NCBI GenBank assembly: GCA_039881145.1
Contig: JAYKKI010000029.1
Span: 26,330,001-26,394,000 of the forward strand
Length of the DNA stretch: 64,000 nucleotides
Direction of reading: 5' to 3'
Source of the DNA: Druceiella hillmani
Lineage: Eukaryota > Arthropoda > Insecta > Lepidoptera > Hepialidae
The position numbers and the translations under genes are program-made. Below are positions 36,415 through 48,140 of the stretch, piece after piece. The notes beneath the pieces are model-generated. The model was not told the origin of the DNA. It worked only from the letters and a program-made list of their open reading frames with translations, and ran no database searches. The stretch's first letter is position 1. Each line of letters opens with the position of its first letter.

Positions 36415-37745
36415 TTAACACTAAAAGGGCCAGAGCCGTCAATTTGATGGTTTCACGAAATTAATCGTAAATAATTTTATACCAGTGTTTGAGTCACTTT
36501 GATACTTTATGACGTTGTCAAAACTATCATTTTGTAAGTTCTGATATTAAAATAATTTTCGTAATGTTTTTATTTTTAAAGACACAATCAGTTATACCTA
36601 CAACGGCCGCTGTCATCATATTGACGGAATAGCAAATCAAGTCACTCGCTGGGTGACTTGATATAATACATGTTATTATGATATTAATACTTGATATAAT
36701 ACATGTTTGAACGTAGGTATATATTTTTGTTTATTCTTGTCAATTTGTTGTATTAATATTTATATTAGTGAGTGTTCCTGTAAGTCGATTTGTGGCAGTA
36801 ATAATATAATGTTCACAATGAGTACACGCCCTATGCAGAAATAATACAAGAATTAGAGAGGCTTCGTGACATAGATGAAAATAACTCTGGCGACGAAAGT
36901 GATGTTAGTAGTGTATCATTGCTACACATTAGAACTGAAGATGGTGATTTTCTGCCTGAAGAGCAATCATCATCCTCCGATTTTGAAGAAGAGTTGCCAC
37001 TATTAACAATTCATAACTATTGTGATGGTGTCAGAATGCGTGCTGAGTATTGAAGATGTGAAACTCACGGCTTACAGTCTGGACCTCAACCTACCATGGT
37101 GTGCAGATGAATCCACCAATTACATGGTACCAACCGAGGGTGATATTCAAGTAGCCATAGATGGCACACAGTGGACATGCATTGAAAATTAAAGCAACAG
37201 TGGACGATGAAGTCAACAAAAAGTAATAAGAGAGGTTTCAAGAATCACTCCGTATGTAAAACAATATGTTGGGGATAATAATGTTTTACTTGCCTGGAGA
37301 TTACTTATTCATAAATCTATATTGAGACATATAAAATTATGTACTGAGAAAGAAGCTCAACTAAAAACTAACGATAATACATGGAATATATCTCTGTATG
37401 AATTAGATGTGTCTGTTGCCTTGATGTACGCTGGTAGAGCTTAAGTCACTTAGAACTAGATCTTTTATTGTCGACGGAGTGGGAACCACCTGTTTTCAAA
37501 GATACTATGAGCAGGACTAGATTCGAAGAATTACTAAGATATTTACCTTTTGACGTGAGAAGCACAACTTGCTTCTACAGACAAGTTTGCCACGGTTTTT
37601 GAAATATGAAACAAGTTCATTGAAAACAACCAGATGTGCTACGAATATTTTACTGCAGATGAACAGTTATTTCCATCTAAAACTTGCTGTTCATTTTTAC
37701 AGTATATTGAAAATAAAGTGGATAAGTTTGGTATAAAGTTTTAGT
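36415..37745 (+). mobile_element. piggyBac-family element, 5' part
   Basis: It begins with the piggyBac target TTAA (36415-36418) followed by CACTAAAAGGGCC, a piggyBac-like terminus. Motifs gccgtcaatttgatgg (36432) and catcatattgacgg (36614) form the paired subterminal repeats typical of these ends. A decayed transposase follows. No 3' end was found after 37745, so the element is either truncated or its end is unrecognisable. Confidence 0.75.
36830..37745 (+). pseudogene. piggyBac transposase relic, N-terminal half
   Basis: Plus-strand blocks open with an acidic region (LRDIDENNSGDESDVSSVSL, then EEQSSSSDFEEELPLL) at 36860-37010. The DDE_Tnp_1_7 domain follows: SRTRFEELLRYLPFDVRST at 37510-37565, then DKFATVFE, a region matching W/KFIENNQMCYEYF, TADEQLFPSKTCC (37640-37690; this holds the first catalytic Asp of the usual TVDEQL box) and QYIENKVDKFGIKF to a TAG at 37743-37745. 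Where piggyBac proteins go on with W, the frame stops. At least three stops or shifts precede. It belongs to the host-domesticated PGBD-like branch broadly; a subfamily was not assigned. Confidence 0.85.
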
Positions 37746-38561
37746 TATTGGCAAATGTTTAAAATAGATACTTGTCTAATAGAATAAAGTTTTAGACAGT
37801 AAAACAATTTTTTTATCAAATTAAAAATGCTCAAAATCGTCTTATTACTATGTGCTTAAAGTCATGCTAACAAAATTGCTATTTGTGCATATTTGTCCCT
37901 GTTTTCAAAGGATTCATAAATTTCTTTTTCAGTAAATTCTTCTTTTTTAATATTTTTTAAAGGTTATACCTAACATCTTTGTTAATAAATAGCTTGTTTT
38001 ATAGACAATTGATGGTGTATTTGTACATCTATCATATTTTCTACACAAATAGATATCACATGCATAATTACTTCCTAAGTTTGTACGAAAAATAAAACAT
38101 TTTTACACACGGCATAAGCAGTCTAGGTTGTTTACACAATAGTAAAATAATAAAAAATTTGGTAATAGTACTTAAAATTTTTTTAAAATCTTTTAAAAAT
38201 TGCTTCTCTAACTTTTAGAAAGCTACCAATTACGAATCGGGCATATATGACTAAGATTATATACACTTCTTAAATATTAAACATTTAATATGACAGACTG
38301 ATTTTTAACAAAAGTATTGATTTTGAAATGTGTTTGACTTTATTGAAACTTGAACCAGTTCAAAACAAAGAGCATGGTATACTTTGCCTCGTCCACTTAC
38401 TCACGTTTTAAAAATTATGAAAATGGATGTATATAGTATGGGGTATATCATACTATCACAACAGGAAATGACAGAAATGTGAATGTACAGAAGAAACAGA
38501 ATCTTCTCACAATTATTTTATGCCCAACTCTAATATATACTAATGGAATTATTACTTGAGT
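37746..38561. other. intron stretch, nothing recognised
   Basis: It could contain the unrecognised 3' part of the piggyBac element. Confidence 0.4.
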
Positions 38562-38905
38562 TTATGGTCAAAATTGATATATTATATATGCTCAAATGTC
38601 AAAATTAATTATGGTTTTTGTGAATTATGGTCAAAATTGATATATTATATATGCTCAAATGTTAAAATTGATTATGGTTTTTGTGAATTATGGTCAAAAT
38701 TGATATATTATATATGCTCAAATATCAAAATTGATTATGGTTTTTGTGAATTATGGTCAAAATTGATATATTATATATGCTCAAATGTCAAAATTGATTA
38801 TGGTTTTTGTGAATTATAGTCAAAATTGATATATTATATATGCCCAAATGTCAAAATTGATTATGGTTTTTTGGAACTAAGGTCAAAATTGATATATTAT
38901 ATATG
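38562..38905. repeat. 63-bp tandem array, five units plus a partial one
   Basis: Unit starts (atggtcaaaattgat) are at 38564, 38627, 38690 and 38753, then atagtc at 38816 and aaggtc at 38879. Units are more than 95% alike at the centre and decay rightwards. Because 63 is 21 codons, the first four units stay open on the plus strand as a 21-residue repeat (WSKLIYYICSNVKIDYGFCEL). The last unit ends after tatattatatatg. Confidence 0.97.
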
Positions 38906-39257
38906 AATATTTCTTATGCATTGAAAGTACACCTTAATAATATATTGATAAAAATTGTATAATATCTTTAATTGTAATTAATTTGCATAACAAATAGGTT
39001 TGTAAGACATGTATATAGGTGACATCATGTCAAAATGTTGCAGATCATTAGGTGATTTTATTTTTCATATTTAATTTTGAAGGAGTTATTTTATAATTTT
39101 TGAAGTTCTGCTTTACTGTTTTATCTAGGTGATTTAAAAAAAAATGGTAGAAAAATTTTAAAGTTCCAACTTTAATGGCAATTTTCTCAAAGATGTTCAG
39201 TATGGTGGGAGAAAACATTCTTCCGAAAGTATGATATACTCTACGAAAACAGATATG

Positions 39258-39259
<2 letters not shown>

Positions 39260-39310
<51 letters not shown>
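39260..39310. repeat. (TA)n microsatellite
   Basis: About 50 bp of pure TA, followed by catacatata. It is intronic. Confidence 0.97.
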
Positions 39311-39314
<4 letters not shown>

Positions 39315-40946
39315 CATATATTTTTTATGATTTTTTAAATTGTATCCATGTTCTTCAGTGGTGAATGTCATTTTAATCCAATATTTGAGATGTAGTTATT
39401 TTTCTTAAACATACTTAAAACCAATTTAAGTATGCAAGTTTCTAATATTTTTTCTATATAATTATGTATTAATAACCCTTGGTCACTAGTATGATTTTTT
39501 ACTACATGAACACTTACGGGGACTAGTGAGGTCCCCACATGTATAAATTAAATTTAAGATACTCCAAGTGATGCATTTGAAAAACTCTATGTAATATATT
39601 ACTTAGTAATGTATTATTTATATAAAAAAATGCAACATGTCAATAACCAACATTTTATTCTGAATAATTTTTAGTTATAAAAAGAAACATGCAAGAACAA
39701 TTATGAAAATCGAGAAAAGAACAATTATGAAAATCCAGAAAAAAATGTATTTAAACTAAATTATGGTCATCAAATTAGAATATTTTACACTTAAATTCAA
39801 GGTATAAGATACAAATACTAGTAAATACTAATGACAAATGTTTATAAATATTTTTCATTAGTCATTTTTACAGCAGGAATCACAAACAATATGCATGTGA
39901 TTTTAACACATATTTTTCTTACAAATAAAACAGTGTTTTCATATTTTTTGGTCTGGCTTCTTAACTTGTCTAATGACTTGTGAACTGTTTTAATGTTCTG
40001 GTAGTTGTGGTACTTCCAATTTCTTTCTAAATTAAATTTTGTACTAATGCTAAGCCAATAGATTCTAAGCATTATGAATGAGTTAGTTTGCATAATGGAG
40101 TGTTGAAGCAATGAATTACATGGCCATTGATTCCTACTGGATTTAATATTTGGAAAAAATATTGTTAAGGAGCGTTCCTTGCAACGCTATAATTACCATA
40201 CATTTGATTTATTGCTTCGACTATACGTTTGCCCGAACCTTTAAATCGATATGTTTATATTTCAATCTTATCGTTCTCTCTACAGTCATTTGGAGGAATA
40301 TTTATGATAATATATTTATTTTAATTTTATCTATCATACTCTCAGATACAAAACGTTTAAAATATTAAATTGGAGAAAGAATTTTACAATATATTTGGGT
40401 CCAGAGGGTCGTGCTACAATATTTTGTGAATGAGTCCAGATGGTTTTATGATCTTTCTGTTTGAATCATTAGTTATTTTAACCTTTCAAAATGGAAGTTT
40501 CCACTGGCATGTTCTTAATGAATAGAGTCATCATCTGACTAAATGACTTGGAGATAACATTTTGATTTTATTCTGTCAATTAGTCCTTGTCGCACCTCAC
40601 ATTACTGCTAATTGCGACATCGTCATAACTAAGTTTTCTTTCAATAACTCCACGTCCCACTCTTTTGTTACTCCCAACTCATTTAATAGTAAACGTTTAT
40701 GTGGTATTTTTATTGGGTAAATAGAAAAGAAACAATCTAAAAAGTATTTATTACGAACAATGAAAAAATATTAGGGCATACTTCATGAATTATTAATTTA
40801 TCACTATTATAAAATTGTTTCAATAGCAAACTGAATGTGATAATTCATGTATGAAAAGTAAAACTTACTTTTATGAAAGTTTGTTTATTACTAAAAGCAT
40901 AGCTTGAGCACTCGTGAGGACTCACCAGATCTTCACTAATACTTAC
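39311..40946. other. intron stretch, nothing recognised
   Basis: AT-rich sequence. A short duplication (aagaacaattatgaaaatc, near 39694 and 39717) is present. Confidence 0.5.
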
Positions 40947-41014
40947 ATCCGCATTGCATAAGCGCCGATACAACACTGCCCATCCTGCCTCATATTGTTT
41001 TGTTAAAACAGTTA
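40947..41014 (-). CDS. candidate exon of a second gene, antisense inside intron 4
   Basis: On the minus strand a 68-bp GC-richer block follows a tolerable acceptor (gcacgtttcag, 41025-41015) and ends at a consensus donor GTAAGT (40946-40941). The open frame reads VLTKQYEAGWAVLYRRLCNA then D. Alternatively, an ATG at 41028-41026 (MHVSVTV...) with A at -3 could make it a first coding exon. The composition and the perfect donor are the only support. I do not recognise the peptide, and no partner exon was found. Confidence 0.3.
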
Positions 41015-41367
41015 CTGAAACGTGCATGTTGACACGTGGTGAACTAATAATGAAATTTCATATTTCAATATTACTATGGATCCGTAGAGTTTCCGCATAA
41101 GCGACCACTGGTTAACTTGTGTTAATATTAGATATAAATTGCATTTATTTCATTGATGAGTATATCAAACCAAGATAAATTTTTCATTAACTATTTCTAA
41201 ACATGTTTTTTAAATGTTGAACAAATTTTTTTGCTTCATTTTCCTCACAATTTTATTTAAATTTTCCCTATAGTATTCACAATTTCTTCACTACTATCTA
41301 AAAATATCGTTCTATCAACAAAATTCATAAAGACAGAATTTAAATGTTGCTTTCTTAACATCTTTAG

Positions 41368-41619
41368 GTATACCATATTCTCTGGTTATATGGGGAAATA
41401 CTTCTTCGTAGCAGTGTGAAGGCAGAAGCCATAAATTCTTTTACTCGAGCTTTAGAAGGAGGCGGTACGGCGACACCTATCATACTTCGTGCTCGTCTTG
41501 CCAATCTGTTAATAGTAAACGAAGAAGCTCAGAAAGCGAGCCCTCTCCTTTACCAATTGCTGCAGCAGTGGAGTGATGCACCCCATGCATGGATATTATT
41601 GGGTCGTATTAATGAGCAG
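41368..41619 (+). CDS. TPR-repeat protein, exon 5
   Basis: The largest exon, 252 bp, in phase 0 at both ends, after the acceptor aacatctttag and before donor GTTACA. It codes residues 196-279: VYHILWLYGEILLRSSVKAE, AINSFTRALEGGG, ILRARLANLLIVNEEAQKAS, then PLLYQLLQQWSDAPHAWILL and GRINEQ. Helix pairs with the TPR pattern (W-L-Y-G...A...F...AL; A-W-L-G) are clear. The last helix joins with exon 6 into a full TPR. It is the exon with the plainest TPR character and the best anchor for a family search. Confidence 0.85.
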
Positions 41620-42589
41620 GTTACAATTTAAGAATTTTTAACTTCTCAATACGTAAAATTCTTAAAATTGCATTTGTAAGCTTTCTCACTAAGATTATGT
41701 TATCTAGAAAGAAAATTATCAATATAATTCTTTACATTTTGAAAAACTCCATATAAATTTTATCACTATTCATCTTAAGATATTTATTATATAAAATATT
41801 AATCAATTGCAACTAACTGTTTCTTTGTATATAGTTAGATCTTCTCTACAAAGAAAATATAGGCCCATAAGTGGGTACAGTGAAACAAAATCAAACATTT
41901 TTGTTAGTATGGAAATTTGAGAACACATGCATAATGAAAGGATGGGTGCAGTATGTTTAGTACTATTGAACATGCACGGGGAAGGCATATAAAAGCAGCG
42001 TATAGGCTTGATGATTATAAATCAAAGAAGAGCGATGTTTGTGTTCACAGTCGGTACACTTTTGGTTGAGCGTTGAGTTTATTCTGAATTTAATGCAATG
42101 CAGTGGGGACACAACATATTGTGAATTATTAATGATGGCTGTACAAGAAGAAGTAATGTCAATTTGGATGAGCAAACATGTCTAATATTTAAGTGTAAAT
42201 CTTAACAAAATTATGGAAGAAAATAGGAATAATATTTGAAGCAGTAGTAGGTAATTAAACTATTATATAAGTTTGTGTCAAGAAATATATTTCGGATTAA
42301 TAAAAAAATAAAGGGTTTTGTCAGCCCAATGTTGATTTTAATTCCTAAAATAAATGCAGAGCTAATCTTGAACTACTTGGCCATTTTTGTACATGTGTTA
42401 TTTCTCTTTGATCTATTATTTTTCCTACCTCAAATTTTGTTTAATTTTGATGGAATGATTTAGTGTCCTTTATCTTAATTACCAACTCTTTCTCAAATCA
42501 TATTATGTATAGACACCAACTTTTCGCTAATAAACAAGCATGTCCTTCACTTGTATCCATCAGTCAACAAAATATACGCTATTTTTAAT
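41620..42589. other. intron 5 stretch, nothing recognised
   Basis: AT-rich; short frames only. Confidence 0.5.
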
Positions 42590-43175
42590 TAGATGTCAAA
42601 AGCGTATTCTACTGTCACAGGTTTAGACGATAGATCTTTTATTAAAATTGCATTTAGACATCTTTCTGGATAACATGAATCAAATAAGTTTTCAAGAGAT
42701 ATGCTTTATCTCCAATTAATAAATTAGGAATTACAGTGGACGAATTAAGTAAATTTTGAGGCGGCAGAACAGTGATGGTTCGTTCTGAAGAAGTTGATTT
42801 GATTTTGACAAATTATAAATCTTCCTGCATAATTGTGCTTTCCCTTTATACCCATTTTAATAATACCAAAAATCGTTTTGTAAGAATCCACTACTGCTTT
42901 CCCATTAACAGAGAAGCATTTTTTGTAATTAGAATATTTCAAATCAGAATGATTAGAGCATTGGATGCTGAAATGCTTTTCATCTATACTGCCAAAAGCA
43001 TTTTAGAATTTTCACAGAAAATAGAAGTCTTGAAATGTGAACTGCACTCTTGTAGGCATTGGCATAACATTATCCTTAAAAGTTCTTCAAATAACTTCAC
43101 ATGTTTCATAAATAATCTTGCTTATAGTACTTGTTCCAAGATGAAGGCTCTATCCTGATTAATTTATACATTATT
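42590..43175 (-). pseudogene. PIF/Harbinger (HARBI1-like) transposase relic
   Basis: On the minus strand the blocks run LGTSTISKIIYETCEVI (about 43140-43090), GSIDEKHFSIQCSNHSDLKY (43000-42945; the usual GAIDGKH box with the first catalytic Asp), NYKKCFSVNGKAVVDSYKTI (42935-42880), IKGKHNYAGRF, and, after a frameshift, LLIGDKAY near 42715-42690 (the GDxAY box with the second Asp). The C-terminal VE-A-F region is suggested near 42610. This is the DDE_Tnp_4 domain order of Harbinger nucleases. Frameshifts and stops disable it. The plus-strand 128-codon open frame at 42772-43158 is its antisense shadow. Confidence 0.8.
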
Positions 43176-43641
43176 CTGGATGATTTAAATATTATTCCAG
43201 TTGAAAAGTATGTGTAATAAATAAAAAAATATATTATTTGCGAGCAATTGGAAGCAACTGCCGTTGAAAAGCAATAGAAGTATCTGAAATAATTTCTGAA
43301 AAGAAGTGAAAAGTCTTTGGCGGTTAAGCCTGGCGACGATGGAGTGGTTAATGAAGATTATTAATCTACATGTATATATTATTAAATAAGAAAATTCTGT
43401 GAAAGAAATTGAAGCCATTCCAGAAAACGTCTGGGGAAATTTGTTATGAAAAGAATTATAATAAGAATGAGGATCTTGAAAATATATTAGATTTCTTTTA
43501 GTGCATTTTTATCAATTGGATCATCAGCTAGTAGCAATAATAAATGTAAAACTGTATCACAAATATATAACGATTTTATAGAATTTCAAAACGAAAAGTT
43601 TTAAATATTAAAAATAATTGAAAATGAATGAAACTATAGTC

Positions 43642-43684
43642 ATTAATAAATTTTCTCATCCCATCAATGAGAAAATTTATTGAT
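43642..43684. repeat. 18-bp stem, 7-base loop hairpin
   Basis: Arms 43642-43659 and 43667-43684 pair throughout with one G-T. The core is aataaattttctcat and its complement. Confidence 0.9.
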
Positions 43685-45786
43685 GCGCAGAAACAAAATT
43701 AATCAGATAGTATTTAGATTAAATGGAAAAACAATTTTGGAAGAAACGGAATATAGACCACGTGAAGAGCTGAGCCCACATCTACACCTTAGTCCACTGC
43801 CATGCACCGAGTTTTCATTATGAATTAGCAGTTAAAAATAGTATATTAACCAGCTTTACTTATCACATTAGTAAATTATTATAACTAAGAAAACTAGAAT
43901 TATCTTCCCTGTCTGTCAGCTTCTCTGATGAGCTTATATCCTTTGTATCATGAAGTTGGGCTCGTCGTAAAATTTAAGGTTTTGTATTTGGAAGTTTAAT
44001 TGTGTTTCGTCGCTAAATTTTGGAGTTCTTTCTCTTATTTGTTCATTCTTTTATTTATATATAGAGCGACATCCGTTTTCAAGTCTAGTTCCTAGTCCGA
44101 GAGTTACAGATCTATGGCAGCGTTATCTTCATTTCTCGTTGTAATTGAATTTATTGGGCATCACTGATTCACATATTGCTAGCAAATTTTTCATTCTAAG
44201 CTTTTCACCATTAGTAATCACACCAATTTTGCGGATTATGTTGTTGGGGCGTTGGAAAGCAAGCCTATTGACCTATTTTGATTCAAAAAAGACAGTTAAT
44301 ATATTAACAATGACATTCATTTAGAAAAATTATTGAAGGCTAGTACGTATTCTGGTCTAGAAATTTTTTTCCCCAATTGCTTTTGGCTCAATAGTAATAT
44401 ACAATTTTTGGAAATTTTAAATACAGCCCTTTTATTTATTTACTCTTAAGTTAGTCAAAATTTAGGTTTAGAGTTTTAGTTTAGTTTTAGTTTAGGTAGT
44501 TTAGGTTTAGAGTTTAGGTTTAGTTTAGTTTAGGTCCTCTTTTGTCATATGCTTCAGTTGTCAGTTCTATTCGATGTTATCTGTTTGCCGATAATTAAAA
44601 GCTATTCTCGGGTGTATACCATGTGATAGTGAGTTGTTTCCAACATGATAAGGATAGTTATTGCAATAGAGTTTGAGCTGTAAGCTAGATTCTAATGTGC
44701 GCAAAGATGTAATGATAACTCCCTCTCCTCCTGTACTCCTCTTCTTGAGCTAGATGGGGCTGTGCGAGATTTGTTATGATTATGGATTTCTACCTCATAT
44801 TTCACGGTCCAATCATCAAAATCTTTCATGAGTCCTACAGGGGTATTTAAATTAGTCATGCAATATTTCTAAGATTTCCAGGTGTGTTGTGGATTTATTT
44901 AATATGTAGTCAATACATTTTGGTCATACTGAATAAGATATTAAAACAATTAAATACATGTTTATATCATAAATTGTATGTCTACTATCCTTACTTATTC
45001 CCTTCAGATTTTTTAACGGTTGTTAGAATGTAATTTCCTTCAGCTCTGATGGAAATAACTTTCGATTAAGCATTTTTTAAAATTATTAATGTATTAAACC
45101 CTTAGCTTGAATTTAGCATTCTATGCCCTTGGTTGTTTTGTTAGAGGACAAAGTTGTAGTTTATTTCATATGTCTTGAGCACGCATGAAAATTCTGTAGG
45201 GTTAACTTATCTTTCATGTACTAATGTCGATCAACAGTAGTTAAAATTTAAAGTTCCATCCATTATTGAAGTAAATTTTAATCACAATACGATTGATTAT
45301 TAATTTTAATAACTGTGTGTTTTTTTGTTTTCCTTCTTTACTGTTTGTGTAACACTCGTAACACTGTGTAACTTCTTTTAATTATACTTGCACATCTTGA
45401 ATGCTTTTGGTCAATCCCTAAATTGTGTCAGGGGTTTTTAGAAAATAAATTAATTAACTAACAATCTAAATAAATTATTAGGTCATTTCTTCGATATTTA
45501 TATCTTTTTAACATAAAAACACAAACACGGCATATTCAAAGCCAGTATCTTGCATGTACTTATACTATAAATATATATGCGTAACAATGGACGAAAGGCC
45601 GACTGTACTCCAAGCTAACCGTGTCTTAATAGTGTTCCATTCTCATGTAATATCGTAATTGCATTTAAGTGCAGTATGGTATTCCGTCATTGCTTTTATC
45701 TTGTTTTGATGGGATATAGTGTGTAGACAGAGACGTTTAATTAAATTAAAATTGGCAAATGACTGTTATCACTAAGTGATTTGCAG
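43685..45786. other. intron 5 stretch, no gene recognised
   Basis: Holds the TTTAG-type array at 44461-44534. A minus-strand stretch at about 44860-44690 reads openly as polar protein (GLMKDFDDWTVKYEVEIHNH, then SSSRRGVQEEREL) and may be a remnant of an element, but I recognise no family. Confidence 0.4.
44461..44534. repeat. degenerate TTTAG/TTTAGG array
   Basis: About 15 variant units of tttag, tttagg and tttagag in tandem. It resembles but does not equal the insect telomere repeat TTAGG and sits inside an intron. Confidence 0.85.
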
Positions 45787-45936
45787 ATTGGCGAGCTGGC
45801 GATAGCAGAGCAGTGCTATGAGACAAGCTTGGTGTTAGACCGGTCATTGTCTGAAGCATGGGCACTGCTGGCGCAGCTTGCATTTGTGCGCTCTCAACCC
45901 AAGCAAGCGAGACAATGCTTATATTGGATGCGGAAG
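45787..45936 (+). CDS. TPR-repeat protein, exon 6
   Basis: A 150-bp exon in phase 0 at both ends, after acceptor agtgatttgcag and before donor GTATCT. It codes residues 280-329: IGELAIAEQCYETSLVLDRS, then LSEAWALLAQLAFVRSQPKQ and ARQCLYWMRK. Joined to exon 5 it completes a canonical 34-residue TPR (about residues 270-303; AWILLG...G...AEQCYETSL.LD) and starts another (AWALLAQL...ARQCL). GC content is high for the window. The intron after it is 16,666 bp and holds a complete Jockey element. Confidence 0.85.
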
Positions 45937-46262
45937 GTATCTTAATGCAGTAATGGATTTAATATATGCTCGTTAAAAACTAAAATTTAGCTGCTACAGT
46001 TTAAAGTGCAACTTTGTTACACTATTAGATTAATAATGAGTTACTAATTACGTCACACCATTAGTATGCTATATTGTCATGTAAAATACAGTCTCGACCA
46101 TTTTACTTGTCACATTTCATTTCTCTGTCATTGTTATGATGGGAAATCAGTAGCTCCATGCACGTATTGACTACCTTTTGAAGTTGAAGGGATGTTAGCT
46201 TATGTTGTAATTAAATAGGATATTTGTACTTCTACCTAAATTATCAAAACATTATATTATTT

Positions 46263-46328
<66 letters not shown>

Positions 46329-47361
46329 GCATAGAAGCTTATAATTGCTTTAATCATTTCTGAGTAATCATAATTCCAATATTAAATTTTAAGATTTTCA
46401 CAAGTTGAACTCATTAATAAAACTAATTATAATGAGTTACTTGCGTGTATTGCAAAGTTTTCATAAATAATTGCTCAATTTTTATTATAGGAAGATAAAA
46501 AAAGGAGTCTACAAAAGGAGATAAATAGAAATAGGACAACTCAGACAAGACATAGTGAAAAGTAACTTAATAAGCAATTCTCCTCCAGATATAGAAAATG
46601 AAAGCAGTAATGTTTCGGTTTCATATAATTCATGAAAAACTTTAGGAAGGAAGATTGGTATTCATATAAGCAAAATGCATGGGAAAATAGATAGTCTATG
46701 AAAAAACTTGCCAGAAATGGATGATGTACAGAGATAGATGCAAAGAAAAAGATTGATTCATTTAAGCAAACTGGCAAATTTTGCCTTAGAAAAATGAAAC
46801 AAACTGAATTATTAGGTGAAAGTAAGGAGTTTAAATAAAAAATGTAAAATAATATTTTAATTTTTTTATTATCTATGAAAAAAATTATCATCCTCAAATG
46901 GGGACACTGGGCTCATTGAATATGAAAAATTTCAGAAAATGGCTTCCTAATACACTGTGTTTTTATGCACTTTTAACATTTCCATTATGCCTTACTGATG
47001 CAGATAGTGCATCGCAGTTGTTTCGCTAGTTTTTGTGGAAAGTGGTCTATGCCATCATACTGTAAACTCGGCATCAGAGAGACTGATGGACTACAATACT
47101 ATGTAATACTACTGGTGATGGTGTGCAATACTACGTTAAAACTGAAGTTGGTCCATCTTTAAGTCAAAACAGCACCCAGCACCACTTTTTCTACAGATAG
47201 AAGTACGATACAACAAAGTAGACTGATCAGCTTGATTGACCCCACACATCCCTTTATTGTGAGATACAGACACTTAACAGTATATAAATTGCTAATGTGA
47301 AGTATATATATATAAATATAACCAAATTTGATGAAGTTGGAAGAGTTTGGAAAACTTTTGG
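45937..47361. other. intron 6 stretch, no gene recognised
   Basis: Holds the AT microsatellite at 46266. The 118-codon minus-strand frame at 46897-46541 is the mirror of A-rich sequence and is not considered a gene; the plus strand there (KKRSLQKEINRNRTTQTRH) could be a decayed basic element protein. Confidence 0.4.
46266..46329. repeat. (TA)n microsatellite
   Basis: About 60 bp of TA dinucleotide, intronic. Confidence 0.97.
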
Positions 47362-47423
47362 AAGTATTCAAACCAAGCACAGTTGATAGTCCTTGTTATC
47401 AACTTTGCTTGGCTTGAATACTT
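47362..47423. repeat. 27-bp stem hairpin
   Basis: Arms 47362-47388 and 47397-47423 match at 25 of 27 positions around an 8-base loop. It lies immediately before a LINE scrap and might be an inverted duplication created by its insertion. Confidence 0.9.
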
Positions 47424-47499
47424 GGGCTAAGGCAGTACATGAGTACTCACAAAGCTACCTCCAGCTAAGACGCCTGTCCGCCCTAAGAAATAAGGATCA

Positions 47500-48140
47500 A
47501 CTGTCTTAGATCTAGATCTCAATAAGCCATTGACCTTATAAGAGCAGAAGTACTTATAGAGCTTATTCGATATGATTTTTTGTACTTTCCATTACTCCAA
47601 AGTGTGGAAGTTCAATAAGTCTGCTGTCGGTATCATTGAAATTACTTGAAAAAAATTTTCTGGAGTGTCAGTTTGACTTCAGGTCTAACCATTCGACAAC
47701 AGAACAAGTTCACAGAAAGAACAGTCCATAAGTTTTACTTCTAGTTTAACCATTCGACACTAGAACAAACCCATAGATTGGCACATGAATTAAGGCAGTC
47801 ATGACAGAAAAGAATATTGCTCAGCCCCATCATTCACAGCTCAGTTGACAAAGTGTGGCACAAAGGCCTACTACATAAACTGAAAAAGGAACTACATTAC
47901 AACTTCTTGATTATAATAAAATTATATCTGAAGAACAGAGAATTTTGAGTAAGAAACATCAAGGCCAGTGTCCCACAAGGTTTGGGAACCTAAAAGAGAC
48001 CGGCTATTGGGCATATACCTCATGCAAGACATTAAACTACCGAAAGAATTATGTCTGCAAATGTGGAAAAGGTAACATACATCTGGTTTCGAACCTTTCT
48101 TGACATAATTATAAAGAGTATGATTATAACTTGTGTGCAT
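47500..48140 (+). pseudogene. Jockey-like LINE reverse transcriptase scrap
   Basis: Plus-strand blocks in changing frames follow the Jockey RT: LLEKIFLECQFDFRSNHSTT then EQVHRK (47635-47720), a segment like the AFDKVWHKGLLHKLKKEL region (47840-47900), NIKASVPQG (47955-47985) and an ILY-TADIPT-like piece further on. The FRSNHSTTEQVH segment is partly repeated at about 47735-47770 (ccattcgaca...agaacaa), an internal duplication. It resembles the full-length Jockey copy at 57755-61800 but is on the opposite strand and far more decayed. No ends were found. Confidence 0.65.

Noticed and set aside
39048..39371. 107-codon minus-strand open frame
   Set aside because: Its middle is only the TA microsatellite read as YIYIYI; not a gene.
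42772..43158. 128-codon plus-strand open frame
   Set aside because: The minus strand carries clear Harbinger transposase motifs over the same bases.
44461..44534. Telomere-like array
   Set aside because: Units are TTTAG and TTTAGG variants, not regular TTAGG, and the tract is short and intronic.
46541..46897. 118-codon minus-strand open frame rich in Phe, Leu and Ser
   Set aside because: It is the complement of an A/G-rich plus strand; no domain, no splice context.
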